DNA of 17,588 bases from Streptomyces sp. NRRL WC-3618. Lineage in GTDB: Bacteria > Actinomycetota > Actinomycetes > Streptomycetales > Streptomycetaceae. Under the pieces are notes generated by a model. That model searched no databases, was not told the DNA's origin, and worked only from the letters and a program-made list of their open reading frames with translations. This document shows, piece after piece, positions 10,296 through 17,157 of this stretch (position 1 is its first letter; every line of letters starts with the position of its first letter). The DNA is taken from positions 1 through 17,588 of the forward strand of contig NZ_LGDW01000060.1 in assembly GCF_001280005.1 (NCBI RefSeq), written 5' to 3'. A program made the translations under genes and the position numbers.

Positions 10296-10369
10296 CTGGG
10301 TCCTACCTCACGGGCACCATCATCCCGGTGGACGGCGGCATCGCGACGACCGCTTCGGGGACCCCTTGA
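10286..10369 (+). pseudogene. C-terminal remnant of a short-chain dehydrogenase/reductase
   Basis: The plus-strand frame ending at TGA 10367-10369 reads ASRAGSYLTGTIIPVDGG, then IATTASGTP. The phrase S-Y-L-T-G-T-x-x-P-V-D-G-G is the standard last strand and terminus of classical SDR enzymes. Only about 28 residues remain: no Rossmann loop, no YxxxK and no usable start exist upstream, where the argC promoter lies within 100 bases. The rest of the gene has been lost by deletion or rearrangement. It is too short to be functional. Confidence 0.8.
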
Positions 10370-10395
10370 ACTGCCTTGAACCCGCATCGCGCGCG

Positions 10396-10430
10396 CACCG
10401 CACCGCACCGCACCGCACCGCACCGCACCC
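10396..10430. repeat. (CACCG)6 pentanucleotide microsatellite
   Basis: Six perfect CACCG units (10396-10425) are followed by one CACCC. The array lies in the leader region of the VOC gene, about 120 bases before its start, and is outside any gene I accept. Pentamer arrays can change length by slippage. The remaining bases to 10548 contain only a possible TAAGAT -10 element (10536-10541) placed 7 bases before the VOC ATG, consistent with a leaderless transcript. Confidence 0.9.
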
Positions 10431-10548
10431 GAGCAGAACGTCCGCCATCATGATCCGCGAACTGGAATCGTCGGTCACAGTAGAGACCCTCGGTCACGGT
10501 CGGCCGAGCGCCGAGGTCGTCGCAGAGCGGGTGCCTAAGATCGTCGGC

Positions 10549-11289
10549 ATGACACTGCGCCCCGTGCTCGTGAACATGAAGGCCCTCGACGACTGCGCGA
10601 TCGGCCGGTTCTGGGCGGAGGCGCTCGGCTGGAGTGTCTCCAGCCCGGAGCCCGGTGCGACCGCCGCCAAACCCGCCGACTTCGACTGGCGGGACCCGGT
10701 CGGCGTATGCGTCGACGTCATCGCCGTACCGGAACGCAAGACGACGACGAAGAACCGGGTGCACGTCGATCTCGCCACCACCTCAGCGGCCCACCAGAGG
10801 GAACTCGTCGCGCGTCTGAAGGCTCTCGGTGCGACGACCGCCGACGTCGGCCAGGGTGACGTGCCGTGGACGGTCCTCGCCGATCCGGAGGGCAACGAGT
10901 TCTGCGTGCTGGAGCCCCGGGAGGTCTACCGGGACACCGGGCCGATCGCCGCAGTGGTGGTCGACTGCGTGGATCCGCGCGCGATGGCTCGGTTCTGGGA
11001 CGAGGCGGTGGACTGGGCTCTGCTCGAGCTGACCGACGATCACGCGGTGCTGCGCGACGCCAGGGGTGTCGGCCCGTATCTCGAGTTCCTTCGCAAGCCC
11101 GACGGTAAAACCGTGCCCGACCGCGTCCACCTCGACCTGGTGCCGGACCCCGGTGACGACAAGGCGGCGGAGGTGGCCCGGCTGCGGGCCCTCGGCGCCA
11201 CGGACCTGGACGTCGGCCAGGGCGACGTCCCGTGGACGTGCCTGAGCGACCCGGAGGGCCACGAGTTCTGCGTCCTCGCCCGGTCCTGA
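10549..11289 (+). CDS. Two-module VOC (glyoxalase-like) family protein
   Basis: The 246-residue protein contains two VOC modules in tandem. Module 1 starts at MTLRPVLVNMKALDD (residues 1-125), and module 2 at IAAVVVDCVDPRAMARFWDEA (about 130-246). Both end in the same phrase, DVGQGDVPWT followed by DPEG(N/H)EFCVL, where the glutamate is the usual metal ligand. Such proteins act as dioxygenases, lyases, resistance or glyoxalase-like enzymes; the substrate cannot be deduced. I chose ATG 10549 because it begins the domain; an open frame upstream crosses the microsatellite and looks non-coding. There is no Shine-Dalgarno site, and TAAGAT 7 bases upstream suggests a leaderless message. The gene converges on the phosphatase-like gene. 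Confidence 0.85.
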   Translation: MTLRPVLVNMKALDDCAIGRFWAEALGWSVSSPEPGATAAKPADFDWRDPVGVCVDVIAVPERKTTTKNRVHVDLATTSAAHQRELVARLKALGATTADVGQGDVPWTVLADPEGNEFCVLEPREVYRDTGPIAAVVVDCVDPRAMARFWDEAVDWALLELTDDHAVLRDARGVGPYLEFLRKPDGKTVPDRVHLDLVPDPGDDKAAEVARLRALGATDLDVGQGDVPWTCLSDPEGHEFCVLARS

Positions 11290-11366
11290 CCCGGAGCGCC
11301 GGCTGATCGACGAAACGCCAGGCCAAGGACCTCGTCCTCACCACCGACCACACCCGCCGCACGACA

Positions 11367-11414
11367 GACCGCACCACCGACCGCACGACGGACCGCACGA
11401 CGGACCGTACGACG
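11367..11414. repeat. Four tandem copies of a 12-bp unit
   Basis: Four adjacent units of GACCGCACGACG or one- to two-base variants end 3 bases before the stop of the minus-strand phosphatase-like gene. Looser CACCGACC and CGCACGACA copies continue to the left. The array fills the convergent gap after the VOC gene (11290-11416). No clear hairpin terminator accompanies it. Confidence 0.85.
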
Positions 11415-11416
11415 GT

Positions 11417-12010
11417 CTAGCCGCGCGGTGACGGAGGGAACCCACCCTCGAAGCGAAGGTTCCAGCGGCCCGCGCGGCCCGTGACGACGGTCGTGGACAA
11501 CGGGCGGACGTCGAGGTTCCAGTAGGCCGAGGGCGGCGCCTTCAGGGCGTAGACGAGGGCCGCCCGGATGACCGAGGGCTCGGCGACGGCGACGATCCGG
11601 CCGCCGTCGTCGAGGGGCCGGGTGTCGAGCCAGCCGCCGACGCGCGAGATGAAGTCCAGCAGCGACTCACCGCCGTGGGGCGTGGCACGCGGATCGGCGA
11701 GCCAGGTGTCCACGGACTCGGGCTCCCTGGCCATCGCCTCGCCGAGGGTGAGCCCTCGCCAGCGGCCCATGTCGCAGTCGCGCAGGGCCAGCTGGACGAG
11801 CGGCCCATAGCCGAGCGCGTCCCCGGTGGCCCGGCTGCGGGGCGTCGGCGAGCAGTAGCGCAGCTCGGCCGCCGCCAGCGGACCCAGCTCCTGGGCGGCG
11901 CGCTGCACCTCGTCCCAGCCGGCCTGGTCCAGCGGCCGGTCGTCGTCGAAGCGCTCGGCGAGCAGCGGGGAGCTGCGCGCGGCGGCTACGAAGGTGACCC
12001 GAAGTTGCAT
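11417..12010 (-). CDS. Histidine-phosphatase-fold protein lacking both catalytic histidines
   Basis: The 197-residue protein follows the histidine phosphatase (phosphoglycerate-mutase-like) pattern. It has SPTPRSRATGDALG (54-67) for the phosphate-pocket arginines, RDCDMGRWRGLT (77-88), PHGGESLLDFISRV (111-124) and VAEPSVIRAAL (142-152). The usual N-terminal R-H-G-x-T, whose histidine takes the phosphate, is A-A-A-R-S-S (9-14). The usual second S/A-H-G-G is A-E-P-S, with Glu144 in the histidine position. Both catalytic histidines are therefore absent although the fold is intact. It probably binds a ligand or acts in regulation and is not a classical phosphatase. I faintly recall similar proteins near cobalt-transport genes in Streptomyces, but no such genes are visible here. 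The ATG at 12010 has no Shine-Dalgarno site and is likely leaderless. Confidence 0.82.
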   Translation of the reverse strand: MQLRVTFVAAARSSPLLAERFDDDRPLDQAGWDEVQRAAQELGPLAAAELRYCSPTPRSRATGDALGYGPLVQLALRDCDMGRWRGLTLGEAMAREPESVDTWLADPRATPHGGESLLDFISRVGGWLDTRPLDDGGRIVAVAEPSVIRAALVYALKAPPSAYWNLDVRPLSTTVVTGRAGRWNLRFEGGFPPSPRG

Positions 12011-12016
12011 GCGGCG

Positions 12017-12045
12017 ATGGTGTGCCGGGAAAGTGCGCAGGTCAA
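12017..12045 (-). promoter_or_regulatory. Candidate promoter of the phosphatase-like gene
   Basis: On the minus strand TTGACC (12045-12040) is followed after 17 bases by CACCAT (12022-12017), which lies 6 bases before the ATG. This would start transcription at or next to the start codon. The -10 is weak. The rest of the gap up to 12222 shows no gene or clear structure. Confidence 0.4.
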
Positions 12046-12222
12046 GTGGCGTTACTCAGGAGTTATGGAGGGTCCGCGCCGACGTCCCACCGACCGTCAC
12101 AGAGGCTTTACGCCGACTCCACGAGGGCTTCACTCGAAGGAGAGCGCCATCCACTGATCGGGGGTGGCGAGCGGCCGGACGCCGATCTTCTGATGCGGTG
12201 CGCCCCGAGCGCTCCAAGGTCC

Positions 12223-13656
12223 TCAGAACACCTCGTCACAGGCCGTACGCAGCCTCCGTACCCCCTCCCCGATCTCCCCCGCCCCAGCGACCGCCGCGAA
12301 GCTCAACCGCACGTGCGCGGCCGGGGGTTCGGCGCTGAAGTAGGGGCGGCCGGGCGTGATCGCGACGCCCGCGCGCAGGGCTGCCGCGACGAGGGCGGCG
12401 TCGTCCGTCCCGTCGGGCAGGCGCAGCCAGAGGTGGTAGCCGCCCGACGGGATGTGCGGCAGGGACAGTTGGGGCAGGCCGGACAGCAGCGCGGACGTCA
12501 TGGCGTCCCGGCGGGTCCTCAACTCCGCTGACACCGCACGGAGATGACGGGGCCAGGCCGGTGAGCCGACGAGTTCCAGGGCCGCTTCCTGGAGCGGCCG
12601 CGGGACGAAGAAGGTGTCGACGATCTGAATGGCGCGCAGCCGTTCCAGGACCGGACCCCGCGCCGCGAGTGCGCTCACCCGGAAGCTCGGCGAGGTCGCC
12701 TTGGTGAGCGAGCCGACGTGGACGACCACACCGTCGGGGTCCTCCGCGGCGAGCGGACGGGGCAGCGGCGCCGCGTCCTCATGGACCAGCCGCCGTACGA
12801 AGTCGTCCTCGATCACGAAGGCGCCGGCCTCGCGGGTGATCCGGAGCACCTCCGCGCGCCGTTCGGGGGCGAGTACGGCCCCGGTCGGGTTCTGGAAGAG
12901 GGGCTGGCAGACGAACACCCGGGCGCCGGTCGCCCGGAACGCGTCGGCCAGCAGCGGTGGGCGTACCCCGTCCGCGTCCACCGGGACCGGCACCGGTCGC
13001 AGTCCGGCCGCGCGGGCGATCGCCAGCATGCCGGGGTAGGTGGGCGACTCGACCAGTACGGGAGCGCCGGGCGGGGCGAGGGCACGCAGGGCTGTCGTCA
13101 GGGCCGCCTGGCCGCCCGCCGTGATCAGCACCTCGGCTGCCGTGACGGCGCCGCCGATGCCCCGCGCGAACCACTCGCGCAGCTCCGGCAGCCCGTCCAG
13201 GGGCGGCCGTCCCCACGCCCCGGGACGGCGTCCGGCGCGCGCCAGGGCCGCCGCCATCGCCCGCTCGGGCTGGAGGGAGGGGTGCAGATAGCCGCCGTTG
13301 AACTCGATCACGCCGGGCGGCGGCGCGGCCAGCGAGACGACGACACCGGCGGCGTCCACCGTGCGCGGTACGAGGTCGAGGGCACCGTCCGCGCTCAGGG
13401 CGAGCTCCTGCCAGGAGGTGTCCCCGGTGGGGCCGGACACGGGGCGGGCCTCGGCGCGGTACGCGCCGGCCCCCGGGCGGGTCACGACCAGGCCGTCGGC
13501 GGCCAGTTGGGCGAGCGCCCGGGAGACGGTCACCGGACTCACCCGGAAGCGTTCCACCAGTACGCGGCTCGACGGCAGCTTTCCACCAGGAGAGTAGCGG
13601 TTGAGCTCCTGTCGCAGCCGCTCCGCCAGTTCACCGACACTGCTACGCTCTTGCAT
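12223..13656 (-). CDS. MocR-type regulator (GntR winged helix fused to aminotransferase domain)
   Basis: The 477-residue protein begins with a GntR-type winged helix (residues 1-75; LPSSRVLVERFRVSPVTVSR, then GLVVTRPGAGAYRA). A fold-type I PLP aminotransferase domain follows, with FQNPTGAVLAPERR, FVIEDDFVRRL and the PLP lysine Lys319 in VHVGSLTKATSP. MocR proteins use PLP adducts as signals to control genes for vitamin B6, GABA, taurine or amino acid metabolism; the effector here is unknown. ATG 13656 is the only start that keeps the whole DNA-binding domain, and no Shine-Dalgarno site precedes it. It is divergent from an EamA exporter and shares the four bases CATG with that gene's start, so it very likely controls the exporter and itself. 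Confidence 0.92.
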   Translation of the reverse strand: MQERSSVGELAERLRQELNRYSPGGKLPSSRVLVERFRVSPVTVSRALAQLAADGLVVTRPGAGAYRAEARPVSGPTGDTSWQELALSADGALDLVPRTVDAAGVVVSLAAPPPGVIEFNGGYLHPSLQPERAMAAALARAGRRPGAWGRPPLDGLPELREWFARGIGGAVTAAEVLITAGGQAALTTALRALAPPGAPVLVESPTYPGMLAIARAAGLRPVPVPVDADGVRPPLLADAFRATGARVFVCQPLFQNPTGAVLAPERRAEVLRITREAGAFVIEDDFVRRLVHEDAAPLPRPLAAEDPDGVVVHVGSLTKATSPSFRVSALAARGPVLERLRAIQIVDTFFVPRPLQEAALELVGSPAWPRHLRAVSAELRTRRDAMTSALLSGLPQLSLPHIPSGGYHLWLRLPDGTDDAALVAAALRAGVAITPGRPYFSAEPPAAHVRLSFAAVAGAGEIGEGVRRLRTACDEVF

Positions 13657-13696
13657 GAGAGCACACGATAGCGCTACCGCACCGACCACGATAGCG
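13644..13696. promoter_or_regulatory. Divergent control region with two 10-bp direct repeats
   Basis: CACGATAGCG occurs perfectly at 13664-13673 and 13687-13696, 23 bases start to start, about two helix turns and on one DNA face. Both copies lie within the first codons of the exporter and immediately upstream of the MocR start. MocR proteins typically bind paired direct repeats, so this is a probable operator. TACGCT (13644-13649) could be a -10 for a leaderless exporter message, and TATCGT (minus strand 13670-13665) one for the regulator. Confidence 0.55.
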
Positions 13697-14611
13697 GTCA
13701 GCAGCAGCACACAGGCCCCGGGGGCCTCTGCGGCTCCTCCTGGGAAGTCTCCGTCCCGACGCGCGGGGACCCTTCAGGCCGCTCTCGGCGTCACCGCCTT
13801 CTCGCTCACCTTCCCGGCCACGGCCTGGGGGCTGGAGGGCTTCGGGCCGTGGTCGCTGGTGGCCGTGCGGTCGGTTCTGGCGGCGGTCATCGCGGCCGGC
13901 TGCCTGCTGGCGCTGCGCGTACGGCCGCCCGCCCGCAGTCACTGGGCGGGGCTCGCGGTCGTCGCCGCCGGGGTCGTCGTCGGCTTTCCGCTCCTCACCA
14001 CCCTCGCCCTCCAGACGTCGACCACCGCGCACGCCGCCGTCGTGGTCGGCCTGCTGCCGCTGACGACGGCCCTCTTCTCGGCGCTGCGCATGGGCACCCG
14101 CCCCTCGCGCACCTTCTGGGCGGCGGCCCTGGCGGGCGCGGCGGCCGTTCTCGCCTTCACCGTCCAGCAGAGCGGCGGCGCCCTGACCAGCGCCGACGCC
14201 TACCTCTTCGGCGCCCTGCTGGTGTGCGCGGCCGGCTACACCGAGGGCGGCCGACTGGCCCGGGTCATGCCGGGCTGGCAGGTGATCGGCTGGGCGCTGG
14301 TGCTGTGCCTGCCGCTCACCGCGCCCGCCGCCGCACTGGCGCTGTCGCAGGAGCCCGTACAGCTCACCGCCCACAGCGTGCTCGGACTGCTGTGGGTGGC
14401 GGCGGGATCGCAGTTCCTCGGCCTGGTCGTCTGGTACCGGGGCATGGCGGCGATCGGCATTCCGAAGGCCAGCCAGTTGCAGTTGGCGCAGCCGCTGCTC
14501 ACACTGGTGTGGTCGGTCCTGCTGCTGGGCGAGCAGCTGACACCGGCCGCCCCGCTGACGGCGGCGGCCGTGCTCGTCTGTATCGCCGTCACCCAGCGGG
14601 CACGCGGCTGA
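13655..14611 (+). CDS. EamA/DMT-family transporter
   Basis: The 318-residue protein has ten predicted membrane segments in two EamA halves (about residues 35-165 and 180-315), ending LLLGEQLTPAAPLTAAAVLVCIAVTQRA. EamA proteins usually export amino acids or metabolites, but direction and substrate cannot be read here. The N-terminal 30 residues are polar and rich in Ser/Pro. I chose ATG 13655; an in-frame TTG at 13601 has an AGGAG-like site upstream and would add 18 residues, but it lies inside the divergent regulator gene. The MocR neighbour is its probable regulator. DUF1918 follows after 14 bases, suggesting one transcript. Confidence 0.9.
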   Translation: MRAHDSATAPTTIAVSSSTQAPGASAAPPGKSPSRRAGTLQAALGVTAFSLTFPATAWGLEGFGPWSLVAVRSVLAAVIAAGCLLALRVRPPARSHWAGLAVVAAGVVVGFPLLTTLALQTSTTAHAAVVVGLLPLTTALFSALRMGTRPSRTFWAAALAGAAAVLAFTVQQSGGALTSADAYLFGALLVCAAGYTEGGRLARVMPGWQVIGWALVLCLPLTAPAAALALSQEPVQLTAHSVLGLLWVAAGSQFLGLVVWYRGMAAIGIPKASQLQLAQPLLTLVWSVLLLGEQLTPAAPLTAAAVLVCIAVTQRARG

Positions 14612-14625
14612 GAGGAGGCTCGCAG

Positions 14626-14820
14626 ATGCACGCAACCGTGGGCGACCAGCTTGTCCAGCACGGCAGGGTGGTCGGCCAGCACGACCAGGTCACGGAAGTC
14701 GTCGAGGTCATGGGCCAAGAGGGCACTCCCCCGTACCGCGTCCGTTTCCCGGACGGGCACGAGGCAGTGATGTCCCCCGGCCCCGACTGCCAGGTCCGCC
14801 ACAAGGACGCGGAACGCTAG
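14626..14820 (+). CDS. DUF1918 domain protein
   Basis: The 64-residue protein matches the small actinobacterial DUF1918 family: MHATVGDQLVQHGRVVGQHD, then V(E)VMGQEGTPPYRVRFPDGHEAVMSPGPDC. It should be a compact SH3-like beta barrel of unknown role. A strong GAGAGGAGG ribosome site precedes ATG 14626. It lies 14 bases after the exporter and is probably co-transcribed. Its TAG stop is provided by the CTAG end of the adjoining palindromic element. Confidence 0.92.
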   Translation: MHATVGDQLVQHGRVVGQHDQVTEVVEVMGQEGTPPYRVRFPDGHEAVMSPGPDCQVRHKDAER

Positions 14821-15015
14821 GGCGTGTTTCGGAAGTAGCGTCGTCTGCCCGAAGGGCAGGCCCGGCGGCGTCTGGTGCGTGCGATCGCAAGGCGGAGGGT
14901 CGCCCCGATACTGGTTGTATCGGGGCGATCCCGACAATGCGGCTGGGGGTCCCCCCTCTGGGGGAGTGCGTGCCAGACGCCGCCGGGCAGACGGGACTTT
15001 CGAAACTCGCCCTAG
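14817..15015. mobile_element. 199-bp MITE-like palindromic element between convergent genes
   Basis: The element begins CTAGGGCGTGTTTCG and ends CGAAACTCGCCCTAG, which are inverted repeats with one mismatch. The complementarity continues inward: TCTGCCC against GGGCAGA, then CCCGGCGGCGTCTGG against CCAGACGCCGCCGGG (14861-14875 and 14972-14986). Its centre has a 12-bp perfect hairpin (14900-14911 with 14917-14928, loop TGGTT). It has no coding frame of note. The CTAG at both ends looks like a target duplication. This build is that of a non-autonomous insertion element (MITE) or a REP-like palindrome; I recall similar sequences in other streptomycetes, but the parent element is not identified here. 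It may also act as a bidirectional terminator. Confidence 0.8.
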
Positions 15016-15920
15016 GCCCTGTCCGGCGGATCTTGGCTGATGGTCGCCAGCAGGTGTGTAACCAGGGGATTATGGTCGTTCTTGCGCCAGGCGACGGCCA
15101 CTCGTGTGCGGTCGGTGTTGGGTTCGATCCCGCGGAAGGCGACGCCTTTGAGGCGGATGCGTCGGATGCTCGCCGGGGCCAGGGAGACGCCCAGGCCGGT
15201 TTCAACGAGGGCGCACACGGTGTGCCACTCCACCGCGTTCTGGACCACCTGCGGTGTGAACCCTGCTGCGGTGCACAGGCGGATGATCTGGTCGTGCAGT
15301 GCCGGGCCGACCATGCGGGGAAACAGCACGAAGGGCGAGTCCGCCAACTGTGCAAGCTGTACGACCCGTTGGGCCGCAAGATGATGAGTGGACGGCAGCA
15401 CGGCCATGAAAGGCTCGCTGAGTACCGTCCTGAAGCCGAGCTCTGTCTCGTCGGTGGGGGGTTCGCGTAGTAGACCGATGTCGATGGTCTTGTCATGCAG
15501 GGCGGCGATCTGCGGAGCGGTAGTCATCTCGTGGATGTCCAGGTGCACTCCGGGAAACTGGTGACGGAAGGTGCGCAGCAGGCGGGGCAGGATCGTCAGG
15601 GCGAGGGAGGCGGCGAAGCCGATCCGCAGGCGGCCGGCGCGGCCACTGCCGACGGCCCGGGCTGCGGCCAGGGCGTCCGAGAGGTCGGTGAGTGCCCGCC
15701 GGGCGGCGGGCAGCAGTTCGCTGCCGGCTGGGGTGAGGGTGACACGCCCTGGGGTGCGGGTGAACAGCGCGTGGCCGACCTTGTCCTCCAGGCGGCGGAT
15801 CTGCTGGCTCAGCGGTGGCTGGGCGATGCCCAGGCGGGCGGCCGCGTGGCCGAAGTGGAGTTCCTCGGCGAGCACGACGAAGGCGTGCAGTTGCGGTAGG
15901 GGGAGTTCGGGGCGCTCCAT
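15012..15920 (-). CDS. LysR-family transcriptional regulator
   Basis: The 302-residue protein has the LysR winged helix at residues 8-68 (LHAFVVLAEELHFGHAAARL, then PPLSQQIRRLEDKVGHALF). The usual co-inducer-binding domain (about 90-295) follows, with LRIGFAASLALTILPRLL, DIGLLREPP and GLGVSLAP. It probably controls the divergent RidA-ABM gene 72 bases away. The start ATG 15920 fits the domain. The last residues, QDPPDRA, and the TAG stop come from bases next to and within the CTAG edge of the palindromic element, so the C-terminus may have been altered by that insertion. The inducer is unknown. Confidence 0.93.
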   Translation of the reverse strand: MERPELPLPQLHAFVVLAEELHFGHAAARLGIAQPPLSQQIRRLEDKVGHALFTRTPGRVTLTPAGSELLPAARRALTDLSDALAAARAVGSGRAGRLRIGFAASLALTILPRLLRTFRHQFPGVHLDIHEMTTAPQIAALHDKTIDIGLLREPPTDETELGFRTVLSEPFMAVLPSTHHLAAQRVVQLAQLADSPFVLFPRMVGPALHDQIIRLCTAAGFTPQVVQNAVEWHTVCALVETGLGVSLAPASIRRIRLKGVAFRGIEPNTDRTRVAVAWRKNDHNPLVTHLLATISQDPPDRA

Positions 15921-15992
15921 ACGCCTAGAGATATCAGACCGTGCATGGGACCGTATTAGACGTATCAGTGGTGGTCATTTAGCGTTCGCCAC
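15921..15992. promoter_or_regulatory. Intergenic control region between LysR gene and RidA-ABM gene
   Basis: The 72-base gap holds two GACCGT copies (15938-15943 and 15950-15955 approximately) and flanking GATATC and GTATC blocks, the kind of spaced half-site array LysR proteins bind. No Shine-Dalgarno site is seen for either gene. Both promoters must lie here or overlap the starts. The exact operator is not determined. Confidence 0.45.
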
Positions 15993-16775
15993 ATGACAGA
16001 GCGACGCGCGATCCTCAGCGGCTCGACCTTTGAGTGGCAGATCGGCTACGCCCGTGCTGTGGTCGACGGCGACTGGGTGCATGTGTCCGGGACGACCGGG
16101 TTCGACTACGCCACCATGACGATCTCCGACGACGTGGTGGAGCAGGCCGAGCAGTGCCTGCGCAATATCGAGGCCGCCCTGGCCGAAGCGGAGTGCACTT
16201 TCGCCGACGTGGTGCGCGTGCGCTACCTACTGCCCGACCGCGAGGACTTCGAACCCTGCTGGCCGGTCCTGCGCCGCTCCTTCGGCGACGTTCAGCCAGC
16301 CGCCACGATGCTCATGTGCGGTCTCGCCGACCCGCGGATGAAGATCGAAATAGAGGTGTCCGCGCGGCGGCGCTTCCCGCCTCACGGTGGTGCCATGAGC
16401 AATCACTCGGAAGCGCCTGTTGCGCCCGTCGACGCGTATGAACCCCCGTACTACGTGGCTGTCTTCACTACGGTGCGAACCCAGGACCAGAGCGACTACA
16501 GCGAGACCGACGCCCGCCTGGAAAACCTGGTGAAGGACGTCCCCGGGTACCTGGGGATGGACCACGCGCAGACTCCCGGCGGGCTTGGCATCACCGTCAG
16601 CTACTTCCGCGACGCCGACGCCCTCACCCAGTGGCGGACCAACGCCGAGCACCGCGCGGCGCAACAGCGCGGGCGAGCCGAGTGGTACCAGAGCTACACA
16701 CTGCATGTGGCGAAAGTGGAACGCAGCAACAGGTTCACGCGAGCGCAGGACCCGCAGAGCCCGACAGCAGGTTGA
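15993..16775 (+). CDS. RidA-like domain fused to antibiotic-biosynthesis-monooxygenase (ABM) domain
   Basis: The 260-residue protein has a RidA/YjgF-type N-terminal half (about 1-128). It includes VDGDWVHVSGTTGFD, EQAEQCLRNIEAALAEAECT, VVRVRYLLPDREDFEPCWPV and MKIEIEVSARRR. The C-terminal half (about 152-248) is an ABM ferredoxin-like barrel: PPYYVAVFTTVRT, LVKDVPGYLGMDHAQ, GLGITVSYFRDADALTQWR and EHRAAQQRGRAEWY. RidA proteins hydrolyse reactive enamines, but by-eye alignment on the KIEIE strand places leucine where E. coli RidA has its catalytic arginine, so this half may not be a deaminase. ABM domains act in polyketide and quinone oxidation or heme breakdown. The internal ATG 16395 (residue 135) sits exactly at the domain junction and may be a second start. 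The divergent LysR probably regulates it. Confidence 0.85.
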   Translation: MTERRAILSGSTFEWQIGYARAVVDGDWVHVSGTTGFDYATMTISDDVVEQAEQCLRNIEAALAEAECTFADVVRVRYLLPDREDFEPCWPVLRRSFGDVQPAATMLMCGLADPRMKIEIEVSARRRFPPHGGAMSNHSEAPVAPVDAYEPPYYVAVFTTVRTQDQSDYSETDARLENLVKDVPGYLGMDHAQTPGGLGITVSYFRDADALTQWRTNAEHRAAQQRGRAEWYQSYTLHVAKVERSNRFTRAQDPQSPTAG

Positions 16776-16790
16776 CCGACCGAGGCCACC

Positions 16791-17047
16791 TCAGCGACCG
16801 TCCCGCCACAGCCTCACATCGAACGGGTCGGCGTTTCCCGCCCGAGCCTGAGGAAATCCCCGGGCTGCGCCGGCGTCTTTGACGCCGCGGACGAGTACAC
16901 CTCCGCCAACCGTCCTGTCATCGGCGAAGACGCCGGCGAGATGGTCGCGGACCCGCATCGGCAGGCTTCCCTTGGGGGGAAGGCGGCACGGGCCGTCTTC
17001 ACGGTCTGCTCCGGGACCGGCGGCAGGCCCTTGAGCTGTGACGACAA
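16791..17047 (-). pseudogene. Frameshifted N-terminal remnant of an IS1182-type transposase
   Basis: On the minus strand, one frame reads LKGLPPVPEQTVKTARAAFP (about 17035-16974), and the +1-shifted frame continues PKGSLPMRVRDHLAGVFADD. This is the typical start of IS1182-family transposases: P-E-Q-T, A-R-A-A-F-P-K-G-S and M-R-x-R-D. The break is at a run of six C on the minus strand. The frame then slips back (RLAEVYSSAASKTPAQPG) and meets a stop near 16814. The DDE core and the rest of the gene are absent. It is a dead fragment. The gap from 16776 to 17387 (612 bases) otherwise contains only the hairpin and promoter listed below; 17048-17157 shows nothing recognisable. Confidence 0.75.
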
Positions 17048-17157
17048 CGCGCATCACTCCCACGGCCGCACGGCAGAGGAGCGACCACACCCGCGATCAC
17101 GCCGCAACCAACCGGCCCCGCCTCAGGAACTGCGCACCAGAGTCGCTCCTCACGCCA

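Noticed and set aside
10366..10548. Upstream extension of the VOC gene
   Set aside because: The frame is open but runs through the CACCG microsatellite and lacks domain similarity; ATG 10549 begins the fold.
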